DNA of 64,000 nucleotides. Origin: Streptomyces sp. CB01580 (GTDB lineage Bacteria; Actinomycetota; Actinomycetes; Streptomycetales; Streptomycetaceae). The notes beneath the pieces were generated by a model that did no database searches, was not told the origin of the DNA, and saw nothing but the letters and a program-made list of their open reading frames with translations. The stretch spans positions 434,001 to 498,000 of the forward strand of contig NZ_LIXJ01000001.1 of the NCBI RefSeq assembly GCF_001905795.1, written 5' to 3'. Both the position numbers and the translations under genes were made by a program. Below, piece by piece: positions 34,238 to 43,743 of this stretch (its first letter is position 1; each line of letters opens with the position of its first letter).

Positions 34238-34260
34238 CGGGTCCGGACATGTCGGACCCG
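34238..34260 (+). terminator. Weak hairpin after the GNAT gene
   Basis: An 8-bp perfect stem (34238-34245 with 34253-34260) and a 7-nt loop lie 36 bp past the GNAT stop and about 90 bp ahead of idi. Confidence 0.45.
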
Positions 34261-34348
34261 CAGTGCGGACAAGCGGCTTTTGTACGGCAGACTTGAGCGG
34301 ACTCGACGGGACCGGCGCACCGGGCCGGGACCATAGCGAAGGATGGGT

Positions 34349-34942
34349 ATGCCGACCACACCAGCCACCGCGGCGCACAGCTCGTCGAACGGCACAGCAG
34401 AAGCGATCATGCTCGAACTGGTCGACGAGAACGGCACCACCATCGGCACGGCGGAGAAGCTCTCCGCCCACCAGCCGCCGGGTCGGCTGCACCGGGCCTT
34501 CTCGGTGTTCCTCTTCGACGAGCGGGGCCGGCTGCTGCTCCAGCGGCGCGCACTCGGCAAGTACCACTCCCCCGGCGTCTGGTCGAACACCTGCTGCGGC
34601 CACCCGTACCCCGGTGAGGCGCCCTTCGCCGCCGCCGCCCGGCGTACGCACGAGGAACTCGGCATCTCGCCCTCGCTGCTGGCCGAGGCCGGCACGGTCC
34701 GCTACAACCACCCTGACCCGGCTTCCGGACTGGTGGAGCAGGAGTTCAACCATCTCTTCGTCGGCATGGTGCAGGACCGGCTGCGGCCGGACCCGGAGGA
34801 GGTCGGCGAGACCGCGTTCGTCACGGCCGAGGAGCTGGCCGAACGGCATTCCGAGGCACCGTTCTCGGCCTGGTTCATGACGGTGCTGGACGCCGCCCGC
34901 CCTGCCGTCAGGGAACTGACCGGGCCGTCCGCCGGCTGGTAG
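34349..34942 (+). CDS. idi: Isopentenyl-diphosphate delta-isomerase, type 1
   Basis: A 197-residue Nudix-like isomerase converting IPP to DMAPP. SNTCCGHPYPGE near 79-90 contains the active-site Cys, and RRTHEELGI with a later EFNHLF supplies the conserved acids. The start is placed at ATG 34349 because AAGGA stands six bases before it; the in-frame ATG 34343 overlaps that site. It lies about 11 kb beyond the hopanoid operon on the other strand, consistent with isoprenoid supply but not co-transcribed. Confidence 0.94.
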   Translation: MPTTPATAAHSSSNGTAEAIMLELVDENGTTIGTAEKLSAHQPPGRLHRAFSVFLFDERGRLLLQRRALGKYHSPGVWSNTCCGHPYPGEAPFAAAARRTHEELGISPSLLAEAGTVRYNHPDPASGLVEQEFNHLFVGMVQDRLRPDPEEVGETAFVTAEELAERHSEAPFSAWFMTVLDAARPAVRELTGPSAGW

Positions 34943-34948
34943 CGGGCG

Positions 34949-34988
34949 GGGCACCCGGTGTTCGCGCGAGCCGTGTCACCGGGTGCCC
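34949..34988 (+). terminator. 12-bp-stem terminator after idi
   Basis: Arms 34949-34960 and 34977-34988 are exact reverse complements around a 16-nt loop, just past the idi stop and 57 bp ahead of the convergent GHKL gene. Confidence 0.65.
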
Positions 34989-35045
34989 GCGCCGGTCGGC
35001 CCGGATGCCCGCGGGACCGCCCGCCCGGTGCCGGCGCGGGCCGGT

Positions 35046-35501
35046 TCAGAATCCCGCGCTCAGCGGCAGCGCGGCCCAGATGATCTTCCCGCCGCCCGCG
35101 GTGTGCTCCACGTCGCAGGCGCCGCCCGTCTCCCGGGTGATCTCCCGGACCAGGAGCAGCCCGCGGCCGCCGGTCTGTCCGTGGTCCGTCTCCAGGGCCG
35201 TGGGCCGGTAGGGGTGGTTGTCCTCCACGGACACCCTGACCCAGTCCGCGCCGACGGCCACCTCGACGGCCAGCTCCGGCGAGAGCAGCGCGGCGTGCTT
35301 CACCGCGTTGGTGACCAGCTCGGAGACGATGAGCAGCAGTCCTTCGGTGATGTCGGTGCCGATCGGCACGCCCTGGCGGTCCAGCAGGTCGCGTACGGCG
35401 CGCCTGGCCCGTGGGACGGAGACGTCCACGGCCGGGGCGGTGAACCGCCAGACTCCTTCGTACGACATGGGCCGAGCGGGGACACTCCCGCGGCTCTCCA
35501 T
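35046..35501 (-). CDS. GHKL (HATPase_c_2) ATP-binding protein, RsbW/SpoIIAB-like
   Basis: About 151 residues from ATG 35501; an in-frame extension to 35636 is also open. Motifs run N box SELVTNAVKHA, G1 box VSVEDNHPY (Asp present but Gly changed), then GGRGLLLV as G2. The fold is that of anti-sigma-factor kinases, abundant as single genes in Streptomyces. No sigma factor or antagonist lies beside it. The start is uncertain: neither ATG 35501 nor ATG 35468 has a strong Shine-Dalgarno. Confidence 0.8.
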   Translation of the reverse strand: MESRGSVPARPMSYEGVWRFTAPAVDVSVPRARRAVRDLLDRQGVPIGTDITEGLLLIVSELVTNAVKHAALLSPELAVEVAVGADWVRVSVEDNHPYRPTALETDHGQTGGRGLLLVREITRETGGACDVEHTAGGGKIIWAALPLSAGF

Positions 35502-35632
35502 AGTCCGGTACCGCCCTCGACTCGTCGGTGACTGCACGTCGAGTACAGAGTGCGGGGCGTGGCCGCCGCACCGAACGAGTGAATAAAAGTCGACCTCTAT
35601 CGACGAATTTTGATCGAAACCGCACGATCCGA

Positions 35633-36340
35633 TCAACTCTTTGACTGACTCTGGTTCTCTCCGGTGGACGTGTCGGGCTGCTGCCCGGGCTTCGGGCCAT
35701 CGGGCTCCGTGTACCGGTGCAGGTGCCGGTCCCGGTCCGGGTCCGGGTGACGGCGCCCGGGGTCCACTCCCTGGTCCGAGACGTCCGAGACGAGGGAGAC
35801 GATGCGTCGGCCGCCGACCCCGATCGAGATCAGGCCGAGGCCGTCGAAGAGCAGTGCCAGGGAGAAGAAGAGACCGAGGACGTAGAGGCTGCTGTGCGGC
35901 CAGTCGAAGAGGACCAGCAGCCCGAGGAGCAGCCCGAAGGCCCCTTGGAACAGCGTCCAGCCGAACTGCGGGCCGCGCACGACGACGCTGCCGACCAGCC
36001 GGAACACCCCGCCGGTCAGGAAGAGCAGCGCGGCGAACATGGTCAGCGCCTCGGCCGTGCCGTGCGGATGCCGGATGACGACGACCCCGGCGGCGATGTT
36101 CAGCGCGGCCACCACGACCGCCAGCCAGAAGTAGTTGCTGCCCCGGGACTCGATGGCGTGGAGCAGACCGACGAGCCCGCCGACCAGCAGCAGCCAGCCG
36201 AAGAGCAGCATCGAGGTCAGCGTCGCGACCCCGGTGTAGACGAGGCCGACCAGACCGGCCACGACGAGAAGAATGCCCAGCAGGGCCAGCCGGCCGAAAC
36301 TCCGGCTCAGCCTTCTGCCCTCGACTGCGGGATCGGCCAC
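35633..36340 (-). CDS. HdeD/DUF308-like membrane protein
   Basis: A 235-residue protein with six hydrophobic segments in three similar pairs between residues 18 and 180 (for example LALLGILLVVAGLVGLVY, GAFGLLLGLLVLFDW), as in the HdeD (DUF308) family. The C-terminal 50 residues are highly charged (DPGRRHPDPDRDRHLHR) and end in a Gln/Ser-rich tail. GTG 36340 has AGGAG six bases before it, which fixes the start inside a much longer open frame. HdeD proteins are linked to acid tolerance in enteric bacteria; the role here is unknown. Confidence 0.82.
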   Translation of the reverse strand: MADPAVEGRRLSRSFGRLALLGILLVVAGLVGLVYTGVATLTSMLLFGWLLLVGGLVGLLHAIESRGSNYFWLAVVVAALNIAAGVVVIRHPHGTAEALTMFAALLFLTGGVFRLVGSVVVRGPQFGWTLFQGAFGLLLGLLVLFDWPHSSLYVLGLFFSLALLFDGLGLISIGVGGRRIVSLVSDVSDQGVDPGRRHPDPDRDRHLHRYTEPDGPKPGQQPDTSTGENQSQSKS

Positions 36341-36424
36341 GGAAAGCTCCTCACGGTGCGTACGTGCACGGCCACCCACCCCTTTTTGATCATAAGTTCG
36401 AACCGTGCGGATAGCATCCGGCGC

Positions 36425-37237
36425 ATGGACCGTACGGAACCCCGGCTGACGCACACCGTCGCGGACGGTGTCGCCACCGTCGTCATCGACAACCCGGCCA
36501 AACGCAACGCGATGACGGTCTCGATGTGGATCGCGCTGCCCCCGCTGCTGGCACGGCTGGCGGCCGATCCCTCGGTGCGGGCCCTGGTGCTGACGGGCGC
36601 CGGGGACACCTTCTGCGCCGGGGCGGACATCGCCTCGCTCAGGGCCGTACCGCCCCGGGAGCCGTCCTCGCCCGGGGACCCTTCCTCGCCCGGCGGTCGG
36701 CCGTCGGATCCGCAGCCGCTCACCGTGGAGGCCGAGGAGGCGCTGGCCGCGTTTCCCCGGCCGACGCTGGCGGCGATCCGCGGCTACTGCGTGGGCGGCG
36801 GCAGTCAGCTCGCGGCCGCCTGCGATCTGCGGTTCGCCGAGGAGGGCGCCGCGTTCGGGGTCACGCCGGCCAGGCTCGGGATCGTCTACCCCGCGTCGTC
36901 GACCCGGCGGCTGGTGGCGCTGACGGGGCCCGCCACGGCGAAGCACCTGCTCTTCTCCGGCGAACTGATCGACACCACGCGGGCGCTGCGGTGCGGGCTG
37001 GTGGACGAGGTGCTCCCGGCCGGCGGGCTGGACGCGCGGGTCGGCACGTACACGCGAACGCTGGCGGCGCGCTCGTGGATCACGCAGGCCGCGGCGAAGG
37101 AGTTCGCCGACGGGCGCCGGGACCGGGACGCGTACTGGGCGGAGCGGGTACGGCGCAGCGGCGACACCGAGGAGGGTGTCGCCGCGTTCCTGGAACGGCG
37201 CGCGCCGCGCTTCGGACCGCCCGAGGGCGCGAACTGA
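36425..37237 (+). CDS. Enoyl-CoA hydratase/isomerase-family protein
   Basis: A 270-residue crotonase-fold protein. GAGDTFCAGADIASL near 60-74 and AAIRGYCVGGGSQLAAACDLR near 120-140 form the oxyanion hole. The usual catalytic Glu positions are not obvious (GVTPARLGIVYP where many have PEL or PE), so the reaction may differ from hydration. A Pro/Ser-rich insertion (PPREPSSPGDPSSPGG) separates two core strands. ATG 36425 has little Shine-Dalgarno. It is divergent from the HdeD-like gene and convergent with the PfpI gene. Confidence 0.85.
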   Translation: MDRTEPRLTHTVADGVATVVIDNPAKRNAMTVSMWIALPPLLARLAADPSVRALVLTGAGDTFCAGADIASLRAVPPREPSSPGDPSSPGGRPSDPQPLTVEAEEALAAFPRPTLAAIRGYCVGGGSQLAAACDLRFAEEGAAFGVTPARLGIVYPASSTRRLVALTGPATAKHLLFSGELIDTTRALRCGLVDEVLPAGGLDARVGTYTRTLAARSWITQAAAKEFADGRRDRDAYWAERVRRSGDTEEGVAAFLERRAPRFGPPEGAN

Positions 37238-37274
37238 CCCGGCGGGCCGCCGGGACGGGCCACCGGAGAGGGGG

Positions 37275-37910
37275 CTACCGGAGGAGGGTGGCGCGCCGGG
37301 CACGGAACTGGTCGGCCAGTGCCGCCGGGGCCTTCGCCGGCGAGCCCGCGTCGTACGGCGGCCGGGGGTCGTACTCGGTCAGCAGCTGTACGGACATGGC
37401 GTGCTCGTCGCCCGCGATCCGGCCGAGCAGGGCGAGCCCCATGTCGATGCCGGAGGAGACGCCCGCCGCCGTGACGTACTTGCCGTCGAAGACCACGCGC
37501 TCGCCGGTCGGTTCGGCACCGAACTCCTTCAGGGTGTCCAGCGCGAGCCAGTGCGAGGTGGCGCGGCGGCCGCTCAGCAGTCCGGCCGCGGCGAGCAGCA
37601 GCGACCCGGTGCAGACGGAGGTCGTCCAGGTGCTGGTGGCGTCGGCCGCGCGCAGCCAGCCCAGCAGCGCCTCGTTGTCCATCTGGCCGGTCTGGCCGGG
37701 ACCGCCGGGGACGACCACCACGTCCGGCGTCGGCACATCGGCGAGCGTCCGGTCGGCTACGAGCGCGATGCTGCCGCTCTCGTTGCGCACGGGGCCGGTC
37801 CGTTCGGCGACGAACACGGTCTCGGCTCCGGGGAGGTGCTGGAGCATCTCGTAGGGGCCCACGGCGTCGAGCGAGGTGAAGCGGTCGAAGAGGACGATGG
37901 CGATCTGCAC
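37275..37910 (-). CDS. DJ-1/PfpI-family protein
   Basis: A 211-residue protein of the class I glutamine-amidotransferase-like/DJ-1 fold. VQIAIVLFDRFTSLDAVGPYE starts the fold and TSVCTGSLLLAAAGLL near 105 holds the nucleophilic-elbow Cys. It resembles isonitrile-hydratase-like members. GTG 37910 after AAGGAG is the start. It lies just downstream of, and on the same strand as, a GlxA-type regulator whose N-terminal half has the same fold. Confidence 0.87.
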   Translation of the reverse strand: MQIAIVLFDRFTSLDAVGPYEMLQHLPGAETVFVAERTGPVRNESGSIALVADRTLADVPTPDVVVVPGGPGQTGQMDNEALLGWLRAADATSTWTTSVCTGSLLLAAAGLLSGRRATSHWLALDTLKEFGAEPTGERVVFDGKYVTAAGVSSGIDMGLALLGRIAGDEHAMSVQLLTEYDPRPPYDAGSPAKAPAALADQFRARRATLLR

Positions 37911-38064
37911 GGGTGCTCCTTGACTTCGGTGTCGTCGGTCGGTGTCGTCGGTCGGGCGGGCGGCGGTGGCCCGGGAGCACGCCGCCGCTCGCACGCGGCT
38001 CGGTGCGCGTCGGGCCGCCGGCAAAGCATCCGCCGGGCCCTCGCGGTCGTGTGCGGGAAGTCGG

Positions 38065-39027
38065 TCAGTCCGTGTCGGGCCCGGGCCGGAAGCGGCGGCG
38101 GTACTCGGCGGGTGCCGTGCCGAGCGCCTTGACGAAGGCTCGGCGCATGGCCTCCGGGGTGCCGTATCCGCAGGCGTGCGCGATGCCCGCGACGCCGTCG
38201 CTGGTGTCCTCCAGCAGTCGGCGGGCGTGTTCGAGACGTACCCGGTCGACGTATCGGCCCGGCGTGAGGCCCGTCTCGGCCCGGAAGGCGCGGGCGAAGT
38301 GACGGGGCGAGAGGCGGGCGCGGGCGGCCAGGGCCTCGACGGTGAGGTCGGCGGACGGGTGTTCGGTGATCCAGTGCTGGACCTCGCGCAGCGGCTCGCG
38401 CCGGGCGGTCTGGGCGGTGAGCTGCGCGCTGAACTGGGCCTGGTTGCCGGGTCTGCGCAGGAAGACCACGAGATGGCGGGCGACCGTGAGGGCGACCTCC
38501 CGGCCGTGGTCCTCCTCGACGAGTGCGAGGGCGAGGTCGATACCCGCGGTGACCCCGGCGGAGGTGGCCAGCCTGCCGTCCCGGACGAAGATCGGGTCCG
38601 GGTCGACCTCCACGGCCGGGTGGGTGCGCGCCAGGTGCTCGCAGACGGTCCAGTGGGTGGTGACCCGGTGCCCGTCGAGCTGTCCGGCCTCGGCCAGCAG
38701 CAGCGCGCCGGTGCAGACGGAGACGAGGCGTTCGGCGCGCGGGGCGTGCTCCCGAAGCCAGTCCACGAGAGCCGGGGCGGGGACGCGGGTGCCCTCGCCC
38801 CCGGGGACGAGCAGGGTGTGCGGCGGCTCCGCGTCGGCGAGGGCGGTGTCCGGGACGAGGACGAGGCCGCTGCTCGTACGGACCGGGGAACCGTCGACGG
38901 ACGCGGTGCGCAGGTCGTACGTGGCCCCGAGGAAGCGGGAGGCCCCGGCGAAGACCTCCACCGGGCCGGTCACATCGAGGCTCTGGACGCCGTCGAAGAG
39001 GACGACGAGTACGGATCGCTGCGTCAT
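38065..39027 (-). CDS. GlxA-family AraC regulator with DJ-1-like domain
   Basis: A 320-residue regulator. Residues 1-200 are DJ-1/PfpI-like (VVLFDGVQSLDVTGPVEVF, VSVCTGALLLAEAG). Residues 215-315 are an AraC HTH pair (LTVEALAARARLSPRHFARAF, IAHACGYGTPEAMRRAF). ATG 39027 has AAGGA eight bases ahead; the ATG at 39036 sits on that site. The long open frame further upstream is antisense to tex. The ligand is unknown. It probably regulates the neighbouring PfpI gene, which lies 154 bp downstream. Confidence 0.92.
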   Translation of the reverse strand: MTQRSVLVVLFDGVQSLDVTGPVEVFAGASRFLGATYDLRTASVDGSPVRTSSGLVLVPDTALADAEPPHTLLVPGGEGTRVPAPALVDWLREHAPRAERLVSVCTGALLLAEAGQLDGHRVTTHWTVCEHLARTHPAVEVDPDPIFVRDGRLATSAGVTAGIDLALALVEEDHGREVALTVARHLVVFLRRPGNQAQFSAQLTAQTARREPLREVQHWITEHPSADLTVEALAARARLSPRHFARAFRAETGLTPGRYVDRVRLEHARRLLEDTSDGVAGIAHACGYGTPEAMRRAFVKALGTAPAEYRRRFRPGPDTD

Positions 39028-39324
39028 GTCCACCATCCTTCGCGGCCACTCCGATGGCTGCAATGACGCATGCCCCACCTTTCCTGCCATCGCCCGGACG
39101 TCCCCGGTTCTCCCCGGTCCTCCTCGGCCGCACGGTTCTCCCGTCCTCCCTGTCTCCCCGCTCTCATCGGCGGGCGCCGGGCACGACCGGCCGACGCGCG
39201 GCGGGGGTGGCCGGGCGACACGGCGCCCGGCCACCCGGCACAATGCAGACGAAGGGGCCCCGGCCCCGTGAGCACAGTCCGTGCGACCAGTACAGCCCGT
39301 ACGAGAAGGCGAGTCGGTAGAACC

Positions 39325-41709
39325 GTGACGACGTCCATCGAAGGCAGGATCGCCGAGGAGCTCGGCGTACGCGAGCGGCAGGTGAAGGCGGCCGTCGAGC
39401 TGCTCGACGGCGGATCGACCGTGCCGTTCATCGCGCGCTACCGCAAGGAAGCGACCGAGATGCTCGACGACGCGCAGCTGCGCACTCTTGAGGAGCGGCT
39501 GCGGTACCTGCGGGAGCTGGAGGACCGCCGGACGGCGATCCTCGACTCCGTGCGCGAGCAGGGCAGGCTGGACGAGGAGCTGGAGGCCCGGATCAGGGCC
39601 GCCGACACCAAGGCGCGCCTCGAGGACATCTACCTGCCGTTCAAGCCCAAGCGGCGCACCAAGGCGCAGATCGCCCGCGAAGCGGGACTCGAACCGCTCG
39701 CCGACGGGCTGCTCGGTGACCCGTCGGTGCAGCCGCTCGCCGCTGCCGCCGCCTTCGTCGACGCGGACAAGGGCGTCGCGGACCCGGCCGCCGCGCTGGA
39801 GGGTGCCCGCGCCATTCTCACCGAGCGGTTCTCGGAGGACGCCGACCTGATCGGTGAGCTGCGCGAGCGGATGTGGACGCGTGGCCGGCTGGCGGCGAAG
39901 GTGCGCGAGGGCAAGGAGGAGGCGGGCGCGAAGTTCGCCGACTACTTCGACTTCGCCGAGCCGTTCACCGAACTGCCCTCGCACCGGGTGCTGGCGATGC
40001 TGCGGGGCGAGAAGGAGGACATGCTCGATCTGGTCATGGAGCCGGAGGAGCCCTCGGACACGCCCGGACCGTCGTCGTACGAGGGCGTCGTCGCCCGGCG
40101 CTTCAAAGTGAGCGACCAGGGCCGTCCGGGCGACAAGTGGCTGGGCGAGACCGTGCGCTGGGCCTGGCGGACCAGGATCCTGGTGCACCTCGGCATCGAC
40201 CTGCGGCTGCGGCTGCGCACGGCGGCGGAGGACGAGGCGGTACGGGTCTTCGCGTCGAACCTGCGTGACCTGCTGCTCGCCGCACCGGCCGGGACGCGCG
40301 CCACGCTGGGGCTCGACCCCGGTTTCCGTACGGGCGTGAAGGTCGCGGTCGTCGACGCGACCGGCAAGGTCGTCGCCACGGACGTCATCCACCCGCACGT
40401 CCCCGCGAACAGGTGGGACCAGGCGCTGGCGCGGCTGGAGCAGCTGGCGCGGACGCACGACGTCGAGCTGATCGCGATCGGCAACGGCACGGCGTCCCGC
40501 GAGACCGACAAGCTCGCCGGTGAACTGATCGAGAAGCACCCGGAGTTGAAGCTCACGAAGGTGATGGTGTCGGAGGCGGGCGCGTCGGTGTACTCGGCCT
40601 CGGCCTTCGCCTCGCAGGAACTCCCCGACATGGACGTGTCGTTGCGCGGCGCGGTGTCGATCGCGCGGCGCCTCCAGGACCCGCTCGCGGAGCTGGTGAA
40701 GATCGACCCGAAGTCGATCGGGGTCGGCCAGTACCAGCACGACCTGTCCGAGGTGAAGCTGTCGCGGTCGCTGGACGCGGTCGTCGAGGACTGTGTGAAC
40801 GGTGTCGGTGTGGACGTCAACACCGCGTCGGCGCCGCTGCTTTCGCGGGTCTCGGGGATCGGTGCGGGGCTGGCGGAGAACATCGTCGCGCACCGTGACG
40901 CGAACGGGCCCTTCCGGTCGCGCAGGGCGCTCAAGGACGTGTCGCGGCTGGGCCCGAAGGCGTACGAGCAGTGCGCGGGCTTCCTGCGCATCCGGGGCGA
41001 CGACCCGTTGGACGCGTCGAGCGTGCACCCGGAGGCGTACCCGGTGGTGCGGGCGATGGCGAAGCGGACGGGTGGTGAGGTGGCCTCGCTGATCGGCAAC
41101 ACGGGGGTGCTGCGGTCGTTGCGTGCCGACGAATTCGTGGACGAGAAGTTCGGTCTGCCGACGGTCACCGACATCCTGAAGGAGCTGGAGAAGCCGGGGC
41201 GCGACCCGCGGCCCGCGTTCAGGACGGCCACCTTCAAGGAGGGTGTCGAGAAGATCGGCGACCTGGCGTCCGGCATGGTGCTGGAGGGTGTCGTCACCAA
41301 TGTCGCGGCGTTCGGCGCATTCGTGGACATCGGGGTGCACCAGGACGGTCTGGTGCACGTGTCGGCGATGTCGCGGACGTTCGTGAAGGACCCGCGGGAC
41401 GTCGTGAAGCCGGGCGACATCGTCAAGGTCAAGGTCATGGACGTCGACATTCCGCGGAAGCGGATCTCGTTGACGCTGCGGCTCGACGACGAGGCGGGGG
41501 CGTCCGGCCAGGGCGGCGGGCCCCGGCGGGAGCGCGGTGAGCGGGGTGGCCAGGGTGCCCGGCCGCCGCGCCCGCGTCAGGGCGGTCAGGACCGCGACCG
41601 GCGCGGTGGCGGCTCCGCCCGGCCGGCGCCGGTGAACAGCGCGATGGCGGACGCCCTGCGGCGCGCCGGGCTGACCGGTCCGGACCGGGACGGCGGCCGC
41701 AAGCGCTGA
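39325..41709 (+). CDS. tex: Tex-like RNA-binding protein
   Basis: A 794-residue protein with the full Tex layout. An N-terminal HTH-rich region ([17 protein letters not shown]) is followed by a YqgF-like RNase H domain ([17 protein letters not shown] near 328). Helix-hairpin-helix motifs lie near 507 ([17 protein letters not shown]), an S1 domain spans about 650-720, and the tail is Arg/Gly-rich. Tex binds RNA and is tied to transcription. GTG 39325 begins the conserved part. The preceding 297 bp, divergent from the glxA-type gene, hold the promoters and no gene. Confidence 0.94.
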   Translation: MTTSIEGRIAEELGVRERQVKAAVELLDGGSTVPFIARYRKEATEMLDDAQLRTLEERLRYLRELEDRRTAILDSVREQGRLDEELEARIRAADTKARLEDIYLPFKPKRRTKAQIAREAGLEPLADGLLGDPSVQPLAAAAAFVDADKGVADPAAALEGARAILTERFSEDADLIGELRERMWTRGRLAAKVREGKEEAGAKFADYFDFAEPFTELPSHRVLAMLRGEKEDMLDLVMEPEEPSDTPGPSSYEGVVARRFKVSDQGRPGDKWLGETVRWAWRTRILVHLGIDLRLRLRTAAEDEAVRVFASNLRDLLLAAPAGTRATLGLDPGFRTGVKVAVVDATGKVVATDVIHPHVPANRWDQALARLEQLARTHDVELIAIGNGTASRETDKLAGELIEKHPELKLTKVMVSEAGASVYSASAFASQELPDMDVSLRGAVSIARRLQDPLAELVKIDPKSIGVGQYQHDLSEVKLSRSLDAVVEDCVNGVGVDVNTASAPLLSRVSGIGAGLAENIVAHRDANGPFRSRRALKDVSRLGPKAYEQCAGFLRIRGDDPLDASSVHPEAYPVVRAMAKRTGGEVASLIGNTGVLRSLRADEFVDEKFGLPTVTDILKELEKPGRDPRPAFRTATFKEGVEKIGDLASGMVLEGVVTNVAAFGAFVDIGVHQDGLVHVSAMSRTFVKDPRDVVKPGDIVKVKVMDVDIPRKRISLTLRLDDEAGASGQGGGPRRERGERGGQGARPPRPRQGGQDRDRRGGGSARPAPVNSAMADALRRAGLTGPDRDGGRKR

Positions 41710-41766
41710 CACCCCGGGCGGGGGCGGGGCGCACGGTCCTGCGTGCTCCCGCCGCCGCCCCGGCCC

Positions 41767-41802
41767 GCCGCCCGGGCCCCGTAGGAGCGGGGCCCGGGCG
41801 GC
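41767..41802. terminator. Bidirectional 15-bp-stem terminator between tex and ABC-F genes
   Basis: Arms 41767-41781 and 41788-41802 are exact reverse complements, all G+C apart from none, around a 6-nt loop TAGGAG. It lies between convergent genes, 57 bp from the tex stop and 18 bp from the ABC-F stop. Confidence 0.8.
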
Positions 41803-41820
41803 GGCCACGGGGCCGGAGGG

Positions 41821-43458
41821 TCAGATTTCCTTCGCCCTGCCGTCCACCACCTGGATGCGCCGTGTCGTCCGCACCGCCTCCAGCATCCGCCGGTCGTGCG
41901 TGACGAGGAGCAGCGTGCCCGGGTAGGAGTCCAGCGCCGATTCCAGCTGTTCGATGGCGGGCAGGTCGAGGTGGTTCGTCGGCTCGTCGAGCACGAGGAG
42001 GTTGACGCCCCGGCCCTGGAGGAGGGCGAGCGCGGCCCTGGTGCGCTCCCCCGGCGAGAGCGTCGTCGCGGGGCGCAGCACATGGTCCGCGCGCAGACCG
42101 AACTTGGCGAGCAGCGTGCGGACCTCGGCCGGTTCGCTGTCGGGCACGGCGGCGCAGAACGCGTCCAGCAACGACTCCGTACCGTGGAACAGCTTGCGCG
42201 CCTGGTCGACCTCGCCGACCACCACGCCCGAGCCGAGCGTCGCGTGCCCGGAGTCCAGCGGGAGGCGTCCGAGAAGGGCGGCGAGGAGGCTGGACTTGCC
42301 CGCCCCGTTGGCGCCGTTGATCGCGACCCGGTCCGCCCAGTCGATCTGGAGGGACACCGGGCCGAGGACGAAGTCGCCCCGTGCCACGCGTGCTTCGCGC
42401 AGGGTCGCGACGACCGAGCCGGACCGGGGCGCGGCGGCGATCTCCATCCGCAGTTCCCATTCCTTGCGCGGCTCCTCGACGGCATCGAGCCGTTCGATCA
42501 TGCGCTGGGTCTGCCGGGCCTTCGCCGCCTGTTTCTCGCTCGCCTCGCTGCGGAACTTGCGGCCGATCTTGTCGTTGTCGCCGGCCTTGCGCCGGGCGTT
42601 CTTCACGCCCTTGTCCATCCAGGTGCGCTGTGTGTGGGCACGGTCCTCCAGGGCGGCGCGCTTGTCGGCGTACTCCTCGTACTCCTCACGGGCGTGCCTG
42701 CGGGCCCGTTCGCGCTCATCCAGGTAGGCCGCGTATCCGCCGCCGTACAGGTTGATCTCCTGCTGGGCGAGGTCGAGTTCGAGGACCTTGGTGACCGTGC
42801 GCGTCAGGAACTCGCGGTCGTGGCTGATGACGACCGTGCCCGCGCGCAGACCGGAGACGTAGCGTTCGAGCCGTTGCAGACCGTCGAGGTCGAGGTCGTT
42901 GGTGGGTTCGTCGAGCAGGAAGACGTCGTAGCGGGAGAGCAGCAGGGATGCCAGGCCGGCGCGGGCCGCCTGGCCGCCGGAGAGCGCGGTCATCGGCAGG
43001 TCGAGGCCGACGGCGAGACCGAGTTCGGCGGCGACCTCCTCGGCGCGCTCGTCGAGGTCGGCGCCGCCGAGCGCCAGCCAGCGTTCGAGCGTCTCGGCGT
43101 ACGCGTCGTCGGCGCCGGGCGTCCCGTCGACGAGGCCCTGGGTCGCCTCGTCCATCGCCCGCTGGGCGTCGGCGACGCCGGTGCGGCGGGCCAGGAACTC
43201 CCGCACGGTCTCGCCCGGACGCCGCTCCGGCTCCTGCGGGAGGTGGCCGATGGTGGCGGTGGGCGGCGAGAGCCGCAGCTCCCCCCGCTCCGGCCGGTCG
43301 AGCCCCGCGAGCAGTCGGAGCAGGGTCGATTTGCCGGCGCCGTTGACTCCGACGAGACCGATCACGTCACCGGGCGCGACGACGAGGTCGAGCCCGGCGA
43401 AGAGGGTGCGGTCGCCGTGCGCGGCGGTGAGGTCCTTGGCGACGAGTGTGGCAGTCAT
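41821..43458 (-). CDS. ABC-F family ATPase (ribosome-associated type)
   Basis: A 545-residue protein with two ABC cassettes and no membrane segment. Walker A copies are GLVGVNGAGKSTLL (about 35-48) and AINGANGAGKSSLL (about 380-393). The first signature is MTALSGGQAARAGLASLLL and the second TLSPGERTRAALALL. Walker B copies are VFLLDEPTNDLD and LLVLDEPTNHLD. The charged inter-domain linker (about 240-320, including RRKAGDNDKIGRKFRSEASEK) is the P-site tRNA-interaction motif region. It is either a housekeeping translation factor or a resistance-type ABC-F. No antibiotic genes are near. Confidence 0.92.
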   Translation of the reverse strand: MTATLVAKDLTAAHGDRTLFAGLDLVVAPGDVIGLVGVNGAGKSTLLRLLAGLDRPERGELRLSPPTATIGHLPQEPERRPGETVREFLARRTGVADAQRAMDEATQGLVDGTPGADDAYAETLERWLALGGADLDERAEEVAAELGLAVGLDLPMTALSGGQAARAGLASLLLSRYDVFLLDEPTNDLDLDGLQRLERYVSGLRAGTVVISHDREFLTRTVTKVLELDLAQQEINLYGGGYAAYLDERERARRHAREEYEEYADKRAALEDRAHTQRTWMDKGVKNARRKAGDNDKIGRKFRSEASEKQAAKARQTQRMIERLDAVEEPRKEWELRMEIAAAPRSGSVVATLREARVARGDFVLGPVSLQIDWADRVAINGANGAGKSSLLAALLGRLPLDSGHATLGSGVVVGEVDQARKLFHGTESLLDAFCAAVPDSEPAEVRTLLAKFGLRADHVLRPATTLSPGERTRAALALLQGRGVNLLVLDEPTNHLDLPAIEQLESALDSYPGTLLLVTHDRRMLEAVRTTRRIQVVDGRAKEI

Positions 43459-43679
43459 CAGGATGCCGATCCTAGGGCCTGTCCTCGGCACTGCCGTCGT
43501 CCGGCCGCAGGCCGGGGCGGGCCCGGGGGACGAGGCGCGCCCCCGGGGCCGGGTCAGCAGCTGGTGTCGGGCCGTCCGTCCGTGAGGTGGTGGGCCGCCC
43601 GCTCGTCCAGGAGGAGGGGGATCAGGTTGCGGGCGGACTGCCTCAGCGGTACGTACGCTCCGTGATGGATCGGCGGGCC

Positions 43680-43743
43680 AGTGCTGTGACCGGGAAGGTC
43701 CACCGGCTCGCGACGCCCGGCAAACCTTCCCGGTCACAGCACT
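43680..43743. repeat. 64-bp short inverted-repeat element (copy B)
   Basis: Left end AGTGCTGTGACCGGGAAGGT at 43680-43699 and right end 43724-43743 are exact reverse complements, with 24 nt between. The left arm and middle resemble the first 42 bp of copy A (31289). Its last two bases fall in the stop codon of the X-Pro peptidase gene, for which it can serve as terminator. It looks like an internally deleted form of copy A. Confidence 0.7.

Noticed and set aside
39028..41808. Huge minus-strand extension upstream of the GlxA-type regulator
   Set aside because: It is the antisense of tex. The regulator has a good start with Shine-Dalgarno at 39027.
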